From contig JAPFFX010000115.1 in NCBI GenBank assembly GCA_026645375.1, forward strand, positions 1-6,663: 6,663 nucleotides of DNA, read 5' to 3'. A program made the position numbers and the translations under genes. Shown piece by piece: positions 1-5,209 of this stretch (its first letter is position 1; each line of letters starts with the position of its first letter). The stretch comes from Citricoccus sp. WCRC_4. GTDB taxonomy: Bacteria; Actinomycetota; Actinomycetes; Actinomycetales; Micrococcaceae. The notes under the pieces are model-generated. The model saw nothing but the letters and a program-made list of their open reading frames with translations. It did no database searches and was not told the origin of the DNA.

Positions 1-1
1 C

Positions 2-802
2 GGGAGCGGGCCGATCTCGGCCACCGGCTCGCCCGACGGCGTCCCCGGCACCGAGACGTCCGGCCTCGCCGCACCCGGTGGGCCCGGGGGTGCCGGCGAC
101 GAGGAACTGGACCGTACGGCCGGACGCAAGCGGCGCAGCCCGTGGACCTGGCCGATGATCGGCCTGGTGGCCCTGGCCGGCTTCGTCATCCTGGGCATGT
201 GGCTCGGCCCGATGCTCGCCGGTGGCGGTGGCGAGGAGACCACCTCGGCCCCGCCCACCTCGGCGAGCGAGACCAGCGCACTGCCGGAGACCGTCGACGT
301 GGTGGCCGCACAGTACCGCGGACAGCAGGTCGACGACGTCACCCGCGCCCTGCAGGCCCTGGGACTCGATGTCGAGACCAGGCCCGTTGAGGACAGCAGC
401 CCCGAGGGCACCGTCCTGTCCCTCTCCCCGCAGGGCGAGATGCCCGTGGGCACGCTGGTGACGGTGGATTACTCGACCGGCCCCCAGGAGCCCGCCACCA
501 CCTCGGCACCACCCGCCACGACCGCGCCCCCGACCACCTCGGCACCCGCCACCACCTCGGCGCCACCGACCACGACCGCGCCGCCCACCACCTCGGCACC
601 CGCCACCACCTCGGCGCCACCGACCACGACCGCACCGCCGACCCAGACCGCGCCGCCGACCCAGACCGCGGAGGCGACCCAGACGCAGTCCGCCCCGACG
701 CAGGTCCCGACCGAGACGGACACGGACCCGACGGAGGCTCCGGGTGGGGCGGCCACCGGGGCCGCCCCGGCTCCCTCGCAGGACACCGAGTCCCTGGGCT
801 AG
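2..802 (+). CDS. pknA: PASTA-domain Ser/Thr protein kinase, C-terminal part (pknA position), 5' truncated
   Basis: The reading frame is open from base 2 to a TAG at 800-802, giving the last 266 residues; the kinase domain lies off the left edge. Visible in order: a Gly/Pro/Thr-rich juxtamembrane linker, a basic stretch (RKRRS), one transmembrane helix at fragment residues about 51-72, and one PASTA domain at about 98-160, with the typical VDDVTRALQALGLDV helix and an ending of VTVDYSTG. The outer tail is long and rich in Thr, Pro, Ala and Ser, with tandem repeats. This is the layout of a membrane receptor kinase whose extracellular PASTA module binds peptidoglycan fragments. It lies directly upstream of pknB on the same strand, the place of pknA in actinobacterial division clusters. 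The PknA name rests on position, because no catalytic motif is in the window. M. tuberculosis PknA lacks PASTA, so another PASTA kinase paralogue remains possible. Confidence 0.8.
   Translation, partial: GSGPISATGSPDGVPGTETSGLAAPGGPGGAGDEELDRTAGRKRRSPWTWPMIGLVALAGFVILGMWLGPMLAGGGGEETTSAPPTSASETSALPETVDVVAAQYRGQQVDDVTRALQALGLDVETRPVEDSSPEGTVLSLSPQGEMPVGTLVTVDYSTGPQEPATTSAPPATTAPPTTSAPATTSAPPTTTAPPTTSAPATTSAPPTTTAPPTQTAPPTQTAEATQTQSAPTQVPTETDTDPTEAPGGAATGAAPAPSQDTESLG
497..670 (+). repeat. Tandem repeats coding the Thr/Pro/Ala-rich tail
   Basis: Two nearly identical 54-bp units (533-586 and 587-640, about two differences) each encode the 18 residues TTSAPATTSAPPTTTAPP. A shorter related unit precedes them at 497-532. 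They are followed by an exact 18-bp direct repeat (635-652 and 653-670) coding the Pro-Thr-Gln-Thr part. All units are multiples of three, so copy-number change keeps the frame. The encoded tail lies outside the membrane and resembles a mucin-like, potentially O-mannosylated cell-wall spacer; that role is inferred. Confidence 0.85.
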
Positions 803-817
803 GCCGGACCACGAGCA

Positions 818-836
818 GGACGGGTCCGGCCCGTCC
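818..836 (+). terminator. GC hairpin between the two kinase genes (possible terminator or attenuator)
   Basis: A perfect 7-bp inverted repeat (GGACGGG at 818-824, CCCGTCC at 830-836) with a 5-nt loop starts 16 nt after the upstream stop codon. No T-tract follows. It could therefore be a weak or Rho-assisted terminator, an attenuator or a processing site. The remaining 803-924 spacer shows no gene and no convincing promoter hexamers. Confidence 0.4.
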
Positions 837-924
837 ACGTCGCACGGGGAGCCCGACCGGACGAGCCGCCCACGCCCCCGTCCCCCCGCCACGATCACCC
901 TTCACGGAACAGGACCGAAGAACA

Positions 925-3114
925 GTGCCCCACCAACGGATCCTCGACAGCCGGTATGAGGTCAGTGACCTCATCGGCCGGGGCGGTATGGCGGACGTGT
1001 TCCAGGGCCGTGACCTGCGTCTGGGGCGCAAGGTCGCCGTCAAGATGATGCGTCCGGACCTCGCCCGTGACCCGCAGTTCCAGTCCCGGTTCCGCCGTGA
1101 GGCCAGGTCCTCGGCCGCCCTGAACCACCCGAACATCGTGGCGGTCTTCGACACCGGCGAGGAGCAGTACGAGGACGGCGCCCACCACGGGGTCGCCTGC
1201 CCGTTCATGGTGATGGAGTTCGTGGACGGGCGGACCCTGCGCGACCTGCTCCGTCAGGAGGAGGTGACCGTGGACCAGGCGGTGGAGTGGACCTCCGCCG
1301 TTCTGGCGGCACTGGACTTCAGCCATGCGGCGGGGATCGTCCACCGGGACATCAAGCCGGCCAACGTGATGGTGACCTCGTCCGGTGCCGTGAAGGTCAT
1401 GGACTTCGGCATCGCCCGGGCCCTGTCCGACTCGGCCGCGACCATGACGCAGACCCAGGCCGTCGTGGGCACCGCCCAGTACCTGTCACCGGAGCAGGCC
1501 CGCGGTGAGACCGTGGACTCCCGGTCCGACCTGTACTCGGCTGGGTGCCTGCTGTTCGAGCTGCTGACCGGACGGCCGCCGTTCGTGGGCGATTCCCCGG
1601 TGGCCGTGGCCTATCAGCACGTGCGCGAGGAACCCCCGGCCCCGTCCACCCTCAACCCCCAGGTCTCACCCGCACTCGACGCCGTGGTCACCCGGGCACT
1701 GGCCAAGGACCGGGAGGACCGTTTCCAGTCCGGCGAGGATTTCCGCGCCGCCCTGGAGCACGCGCGGACGAACCCTCACGCCGCCGGGCCGGCAGGGGCC
1801 GGTGCCGTCGGACCCGCCGGGTCCGGGGCGGCCCTCGTCAGCGGGCACGGTTCCTCGGCCGGGGAGCCGGAGCGCACGGAGGCCATCGACCTGGTCCCCG
1901 GTGGGGTGACCGAGGCCATCGCCGCCGCCACGCCGGCGAACGGACAGCCCACCCTGGCCATGGCCGCCGTGGGGGCCACGACTCCCGCGACCGGTGAGCC
2001 GGCGGTGGCCGCCGCCCCCAGCGCCGTCACCCCGTCGGCCCCGCCGCCGGTCGAGACGACGGGCCACCCGCTGGCTTTCGCGGACGAGTCCGCCGCGGGC
2101 AGCCCGCCGCGGCGCCGGCGCCGCGTGTGGGTGCCGGTACTGGTCGTGGTCCTGGCCCTGGCCGCGATGGCGGGAGGGTGGTTCCTCATGGACGAGCTCA
2201 ACCGGCGCAACGTCGAGGCCAACCAGGTGAGCGTGCCCGACGTGGCCCGGATGACCCAGCTCGAGGCCCAGAACATGCTGACCTCGGCCGAACTGCGGCC
2301 GATCCTGGAGGAGGTCTACGACGACGAGGTCCCCCGAGACCTGGCCGTGGGCACCGAGCCGGAGGCCGGGGCGACGGTGCAGAAGAACCAGGAGGTCACC
2401 CTGCTGATCTCCACCGGTCCGGAACAGGTGCCCATCCCCGAGGACCTCGCGGGCCAGTCGGAGGCGACGGCCCGGGACACCCTCGAGGAGTTGGGACTGT
2501 CCATCTCCTCGGTGCGGTACGTTCCCTCCGCCGAGACCTCCCGGGACCGGTTGGTGGACACCTCACCGGAGCTCGGCTCGACCGTCAGGGCCGGGTCGTC
2601 GGTGGAGCTGCTCATGTCCTCGGGCATGGTGGAGGTCCCCAAGCTCGTGGGCATGACCCAGGACGAGGCACGACAGACCCTTGAGGACCTCGGCCTGAGC
2701 ATGGAGGTCAAGACCCGGGTGACGTCCAGCTACCCGGCCGGAACGGTCATCAGCCAGGCACGGGCTGAGGGTACCGAGGTGGCCCAGGGCTCGCCGGTGG
2801 GAGTGGAGGTGGCCCGGGCTCCGACCCAGCAGCCGTCCCCCACGCCGTCTGAGGAGAGCGAGTCCCCGTCACCGTCCGAGTCACCCTCGGAATCCCCGTC
2901 CGAGTCACCGTCACCGTCACCGTCGCCCTCGGATTCGGAGTCGCCCAGCCCCTCCGGTTCGGAGACCCCCGAAGCGGCGGGCCCGCGGCCCGGGAACGGG
3001 GAGGACGACTCCAACGGCAATGGCCGCGGGAACGATGACGAGGACCGCGGGAACGGGCGTGGCAACGAGCGTGGGAACGATAACGGCAACGGCCGCGGGG
3101 ACCGGGACGGCTGA
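925..3114 (+). CDS. pknB: PknB-type PASTA Ser/Thr protein kinase
   Basis: This 729-residue transmembrane receptor kinase has every catalytic motif: the glycine loop GRGGMADV (18-25), Lys40 in VAVK, Glu59, HRDIKPAN with Asp142, DFG with Asp160, and APE-like SPE at 188-190. The activation loop TMTQTQ carries Thr175 and Thr177, matching the autophosphorylated pair of M. tuberculosis PknB. A proline- and alanine-rich juxtamembrane linker leads to RRRRR and one membrane helix (401-422). Outside follow three PASTA domains (about 435-498, 502-567, 569-633), one fewer than mycobacterial PknB. A Ser/Pro/Glu tail (637-681) and a Gly/Asn/Arg/Asp tail (690-729) end the protein. The family binds muropeptides or lipid II and phosphorylates cell-wall and division proteins. 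The start is GTG, with AGGA at 911-914 as ribosome binding site; family alignment (the fold begins about residue 11) supports it. The gene follows the other kinase by 122 bp. Confidence 0.97.
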   Translation: MPHQRILDSRYEVSDLIGRGGMADVFQGRDLRLGRKVAVKMMRPDLARDPQFQSRFRREARSSAALNHPNIVAVFDTGEEQYEDGAHHGVACPFMVMEFVDGRTLRDLLRQEEVTVDQAVEWTSAVLAALDFSHAAGIVHRDIKPANVMVTSSGAVKVMDFGIARALSDSAATMTQTQAVVGTAQYLSPEQARGETVDSRSDLYSAGCLLFELLTGRPPFVGDSPVAVAYQHVREEPPAPSTLNPQVSPALDAVVTRALAKDREDRFQSGEDFRAALEHARTNPHAAGPAGAGAVGPAGSGAALVSGHGSSAGEPERTEAIDLVPGGVTEAIAAATPANGQPTLAMAAVGATTPATGEPAVAAAPSAVTPSAPPPVETTGHPLAFADESAAGSPPRRRRRVWVPVLVVVLALAAMAGGWFLMDELNRRNVEANQVSVPDVARMTQLEAQNMLTSAELRPILEEVYDDEVPRDLAVGTEPEAGATVQKNQEVTLLISTGPEQVPIPEDLAGQSEATARDTLEELGLSISSVRYVPSAETSRDRLVDTSPELGSTVRAGSSVELLMSSGMVEVPKLVGMTQDEARQTLEDLGLSMEVKTRVTSSYPAGTVISQARAEGTEVAQGSPVGVEVARAPTQQPSPTPSEESESPSPSESPSESPSESPSPSPSPSDSESPSPSGSETPEAAGPRPGNGEDDSNGNGRGNDDEDRGNGRGNERGNDNGNGRGDRDG
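2851..2960 (+). repeat. Ser/Pro/Glu-coding low-complexity repeat in pknB
   Basis: Imperfect repeats of GAGTCACCG/TCACCG-like triplet strings encode ESPSPSESPSESPSESPS-type sequence directly after the third PASTA domain. The in-frame repeats could vary in number by slippage. The product is probably an extended spacer threading into the peptidoglycan. Confidence 0.75.
2988..3111 (+). repeat. Gly/Asn/Arg/Asp-coding repeat at the pknB C terminus
   Basis: Repeated GGNAACG and CGCGGGAACG-like units encode a terminal stretch with several RGN and GNG steps (residues 690-729). It is highly charged, predicted to be disordered and extracellular. It has a composition quite different from the preceding Ser/Pro/Glu tail, so the two repeat regions probably arose separately. 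Confidence 0.7.
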
Positions 3115-3117
3115 CGC

Positions 3118-3148
3118 CTGATCGGTCCGTCGGCCGCAGACCGATCAG
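3118..3148. terminator. Bidirectional hairpin terminator between pknB and trpG/pabA
   Basis: A perfect 10-bp inverted repeat (CTGATCGGTC at 3118-3127, GACCGATCAG at 3139-3148) with an 11-nt loop lies between convergent genes. It begins 4 nt after the pknB stop, and its right arm contains the stop codon of the minus-strand gene (3145-3147). There is no clear T-run on either side, as is common in high-GC actinobacteria. Because of the symmetry it could serve both genes. Confidence 0.65.
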
Positions 3149-3798
3149 CCGACCAGTGGCGACAGCGTGTCGGCCCGTGCGGCCGCCCCGGTCATGCCGA
3201 GGGACTCCAGCCAGTTGCCGAGCATGCGGTAGCCGCCCTCGGTCAGCACGGACTCCGGGTGGAACTGCACGCCCCACAGCGGTGCGCTCCGGTGGGCCAC
3301 GCCCATGACGATGCCCCCCTCGGTCTCCGCGGTGATCTCCAGCTCCGGTGGGATGGTGGACCGCACGGCGGCCAGCGAGTGGTACCGGGTGGCCGTGAAC
3401 GGATCCGCGACACCGCGGAACATCGGATGGCCGCCGTGCCGCACCTGGGAGGTCTTGCCGTGCATCAGTTCGGCCGCATGGCTCACGGTGGCCCCGTAGG
3501 CCTCGCAGATCGCCTGGTGGCCCAGGCAGACGCCGTAGAGGGGGACGGACCGGGTTGCGGCCCAGTGCACCATCTCGACACTGATGCCGGCCTCTGCCGG
3601 AGTGCCGGGGCCTGGTGACAGGAGCACCCCGTCCCGCTCGGCGGCGAGCTCCATGGCCTCGCCCGCCGTGACGGCATCGTTGCGGATCACCAGGGTGTCG
3701 GCTCCGAGCTCGCGCAGGTACCCCACGAGGGTGTAGACGAAGCTGTCGTAGTTGTCGACCACCAGGATGCGGGCGGTGCGGGTGGACGGTGAGGTCAT
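3145..3798 (-). CDS. trpG: Anthranilate/aminodeoxychorismate synthase component II (glutamine amidotransferase)
   Basis: A 217-residue class I glutamine amidotransferase. It releases ammonia from glutamine for a chorismate-using partner subunit: TrpE (anthranilate, tryptophan), PabB (aminodeoxychorismate, folate), or both. Motifs with the start used here: ILVVDNYDSFVYTL (11-24), LLSPGPGTP (59-67), the nucleophile elbow YGVCLGHQA with Cys91, and the rest of the triad His180 and Glu182 in FHPES. Length and motifs fit an intact enzyme. The ATG at 3796-3798 gives the usual short lead before the first strand; it has no clear Shine-Dalgarno. An in-frame GTG at 3859-3861 would add 21 residues unlike the family. 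No trp or pab genes adjoin, and in M. tuberculosis the gene in this slot is called trpG. Whether it serves tryptophan, folate or both cannot be decided here. Confidence 0.93.
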   Translation of the reverse strand: MTSPSTRTARILVVDNYDSFVYTLVGYLRELGADTLVIRNDAVTAGEAMELAAERDGVLLSPGPGTPAEAGISVEMVHWAATRSVPLYGVCLGHQAICEAYGATVSHAAELMHGKTSQVRHGGHPMFRGVADPFTATRYHSLAAVRSTIPPELEITAETEGGIVMGVAHRSAPLWGVQFHPESVLTEGGYRMLGNWLESLGMTGAAARADTLSPLVG

Positions 3799-3840
3799 TC
3801 GGTGGTGCCAATCGTCGAATCGGTGAACGGGGGCAGGAGT

Positions 3841-3867
3841 GCCGCGTGGTCGCTCGACCACTGCGGC
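3841..3867. promoter_or_regulatory. Long inverted repeat upstream of trpG/pabA (operator or leader hairpin candidate)
   Basis: The core GTGGTCGCTCGACCAC (3846-3861) is a perfect 7+7 bp dyad with a 2-nt centre. Outside it, GCCGC (3841-3845) pairs with GCGGC (3863-3867) if T3862 is bulged, giving a 12-bp stem. It lies 43 nt upstream of the chosen trpG start and 135 nt upstream of crgA, in the divergent intergenic region. It could be a repressor site or an RNA hairpin in the trpG leader; which one is unknown. Confidence 0.5.
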
Positions 3868-4002
3868 CTGATTCCCGGCAGGGCCCTCGGCGTGGGAGCC
3901 GGCCGCCGCGGATAGACTGGCCGGGATTGCAGTCGTCTGCAGAAGAATACGCCGTGTCCCCCCGGACCGTCGTCATGACCGATCCCGTCGAACAGGAACC
4001 CC

Positions 4003-4290
4003 GTGCCCGAGTCCAAGTCCCGCACCCACGGCAAGACCGTCAAGCGCCAGGCGAAGGCCGAGCAGGCCGAACGCCGGGCCGCCCTCCGGGCCGCGGAACA
4101 GGAACCGGGGCCGCTGCCGACCTGGTACAAGGTGATCATGTTCGGGCTGATGATCGTCGGGCTGCTGTGGATCGTGGTCTACTACCTCACCATGGGCCTC
4201 GCCCCGATCCCCCAGGCCGGGGGCTGGAACATCGGCATCGGCTTCGGCATCGCCGTGGTCGGCTTCATCATGACGACCCGCTGGCGCTGA
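4003..4290 (+). CDS. crgA: Cell division protein CrgA
   Basis: A 95-residue small membrane protein with the CrgA layout: a very basic, Ala/Glu-rich cytoplasmic N terminus (SKSRTHGKTVKRQAK), membrane helix 1 at about 43-63 after a PxWYK motif, a short outer loop, and helix 2 at about 75-91 beginning with GGWN and ending in TTRWR. CrgA is an actinobacterial septation protein. In mycobacteria it contacts FtsZ, FtsQ, FtsI and other divisome parts; in Streptomyces it limits Z-ring formation. The GTG start has AGGAA at 3994-3998 just upstream. Length and position beside trpG and pknB match the conserved division cluster. The next gene converges on it, so it is probably transcribed alone from the 3862-4002 region. 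Confidence 0.95.
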   Translation: MPESKSRTHGKTVKRQAKAEQAERRAALRAAEQEPGPLPTWYKVIMFGLMIVGLLWIVVYYLTMGLAPIPQAGGWNIGIGFGIAVVGFIMTTRWR

Positions 4291-4323
4291 CCGTTCCCTC
4301 GTCACGGCCTCGACCGCGCTCCC

Positions 4324-4346
4324 GCCGGGCCAGGCCGAGCCCCGGC
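4324..4346. terminator. Weak hairpin between crgA and the DinB-like gene
   Basis: GCCGGG (4324-4329) and CCCGGC (4341-4346) form a 6-bp stem with an 11-nt loop in the 58-nt gap between convergent genes. No T-tract. Short GC stems are frequent by chance at this base composition, so this is only a candidate. Confidence 0.3.
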
Positions 4347-4348
4347 CC

Positions 4349-4945
4349 TCATCCTCGGCGTCGAGCCGCGTAGAGGTCCCGTAGCAGGCACATCTCCGCG
4401 CCGTGGTGGATCGCCTCGCGATTGATGTGCAGCACCAGCTCCAGCATGGGGTGATCCTCGAAGGGGGCCTCGGACGCCCCCGCGGGCGCCGCCAGTGCCG
4501 CCTCGTCCAGCCCGTCCACGGCAGCGCACCAGTCGAGCACGGCGGTCTCGAGCCGCGACAACGCCTCTGCCGCCGTCCCCGGATAGTCGTAGTCGAAGTA
4601 GTCCAGCCCGGGGCCGCCGAAGTGGCCGGCCATCCGGGCGCCGAACACGCCCACCAGCACGTGGGAGACCCGCCAGGCGATGGTGGTCACGGGTGCGGGG
4701 CTCGGCTCGGGAAACGCGAAGTCGACCACCCAGTCCCCGCGCCCGGCCCGCACGGCACCCGGATACTCCGGTGCCGGCGTGCCCACCGGCCTGAGGCCCC
4801 AGGCTCCCGCCGCCGGTTCCCAGTGGTACTCCTGGTCAGTCATCCCGGACAGTCTCGGCCGCAGGTGGTTCTCCCAGTGCCAGCGGAGTTGATGGGCGAG
4901 CTGCTCGAGCGGCAGGCCTGTGGATGACGGGGGTGGCGCGGTCAT
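4349..4945 (-). CDS. DinB-superfamily (DUF664-like) protein
   Basis: A 198-residue predicted cytosolic four-helix-bundle protein. The N-terminal helix (LAHQLRWHWENHLRPRL, 16-32) is followed by the YHWEPAAGAW region (40-49), typical of DUF664/DinB_2 and mycothiol-dependent maleylpyruvate isomerase-like folds. His95 in the WRVSHVL helix and His180/His181 in HINREAIHHGAE probably form the metal-binding histidine triad. The C terminus LLRDLYAARR also fits the family. Members include thiol-dependent transferases using mycothiol or bacillithiol, and DNA-damage-inducible proteins; the substrate here cannot be told. The ATG at 4943-4945 is preferred because AGGA lies 7 nt upstream on the coding strand. 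Longer in-frame starts reach into the DnaA-box region without family similarity. It has the same direction as the rhomboid gene but is separated from it by 264 bp of DnaA boxes. Confidence 0.85.
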   Translation of the reverse strand: MTAPPPSSTGLPLEQLAHQLRWHWENHLRPRLSGMTDQEYHWEPAAGAWGLRPVGTPAPEYPGAVRAGRGDWVVDFAFPEPSPAPVTTIAWRVSHVLVGVFGARMAGHFGGPGLDYFDYDYPGTAAEALSRLETAVLDWCAAVDGLDEAALAAPAGASEAPFEDHPMLELVLHINREAIHHGAEMCLLRDLYAARRRG

Positions 4946-5037
4946 GCCCCGATCCTGTCCCCACACCCCCAATTGTGGAAGGACTGGGCCTTCCTCCCCA
5001 TGCTGTCCACACCGTGTCCACACTGTCTCCAAGGGTG

Positions 5038-5063
5038 TTAATAACCGCCCTGACCTGCGTAAA
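5038..5063 (-). promoter_or_regulatory. Tentative promoter for the DinB-like gene
   Basis: On the minus strand, TATTAA (5043-5038) resembles a -10 element and TTTACG (5063-5058) a weak -35, but the 14-nt spacing is short. It would start transcription inside the DnaA cluster, with boxes 5003-5011 and 5014-5022 just downstream, where bound DnaA could block it. Confidence 0.22.
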
Positions 5064-5090
5064 CCTTCGCCCCCAGGCTGTCCACAGGGT

Positions 5091-5201
5091 GAACGACACC
5101 CGTGTCATTCATCCACACTGTGGAAAACGTCTGTGGATAACTTGGGGTGCAAATCACACCGTTGTCATTCAGTCCACATCGGTGGATAACTCTGTGGATA
5201 C
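5091..5201. repeat. Duplicated ~60-bp DnaA-box unit
   Basis: Two diverged units start near 5091 and 5151. Each has a CACC block, the identical 9-mer TGTCATTCA (5103-5111 and 5163-5171, exactly 60 bp apart), one forward DnaA box directly after or overlapping it, then two reverse boxes spaced 13 bp (5119, 5132) or 12 bp (5181, 5193). The shared order and the non-box 9-mer indicate tandem duplication rather than independent box accumulation. Confidence 0.65.
5132..5140 (-). promoter_or_regulatory. Perfect consensus DnaA box
   Basis: Reads TGTGGATAA on the plus strand, exactly TTATCCACA on the minus strand. It is the strongest box by consensus and lies 13 bp (start to start) from a second same-oriented box at 5119-5127. 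It is the likely nucleation site of the cluster. Confidence 0.85.
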
Positions 5202-5209
5202 CAGCCGGC

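Larger units (their letters stand above)
4919..5201. other. Cluster of DnaA boxes (origin-proximal DnaA-binding locus)
   Basis: This is mainly the gene-free stretch 4946-5209. Compared with TTATCCACA or the actinobacterial TTGTCCACA, one box is perfect (minus strand, 5132-5140). Eight match 8 of 9: plus strand 5003-5011, 5014-5022, 5078-5086 and 5109-5117; minus strand 4919-4927, 5119-5127, 5181-5189 and 5193-5201. Two weaker ones (7 of 9, plus) are at 4955-4963 and 5170-5178. Several pairs are spaced 11-13 bp start to start, about one helical turn, which favours cooperative DnaA binding. There is a short AT-rich patch (GTTAATAAC) at 5037-5045. No dnaA or dnaN adjoins. Clusters of this kind away from oriC are known to titrate DnaA or restrain initiation (datA of E. 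coli; clusters near Streptomyces oriC). Function here is inferred. Confidence 0.85.

Noticed and set aside
497..670. Repeat array as CRISPR
   Set aside because: The repeats are adjacent, in frame and coding, without unique spacers.
339..1208. Minus-strand open frame opposite the kinase tail and start of pknB
   Set aside because: Arg/Pro/Trp-rich composition created by the reverse of Thr/Pro/Ala repeats; both plus-strand genes are convincing.
3799..3861. Extended trpG/pabA start at GTG 3859-3861
   Set aside because: The 21 extra residues are unlike the family N terminus and the inverted repeat would overlap the start; the ATG at 3796-3798 fits the family length, though neither start has a strong ribosome binding site.
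3913..3918. TAGACT as -10 element for crgA
   Set aside because: It fits TANNNT but no -35-like hexamer lies at 16-18 nt, so it was not listed as a promoter.
3928..3941. TGCAG-TCGT-CTGCA inverted repeat upstream of crgA
   Set aside because: Only 5-bp arms; expected by chance at this length.
2750..3976. Long minus-strand open frame (408 codons) across the pknB tail and trpG
   Set aside because: It is out of frame with the clearly conserved trpG on the same strand, is Arg/Gly/Pro-rich, and has no family motif; a GC-driven shadow frame.
3975..4373. Small open frame starting with ATG at 3975 upstream of and overlapping crgA
   Set aside because: Out of frame with crgA, Arg/Pro-rich and without a good ribosome binding site; crgA is clearly the real gene.
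4946..5209. Calling the cluster the chromosomal oriC
   Set aside because: No dnaA or dnaN adjoins, the AT-rich element is very short, and gene order predicts oriC farther right. Kept as a DnaA-binding locus; an auxiliary origin is not excluded.
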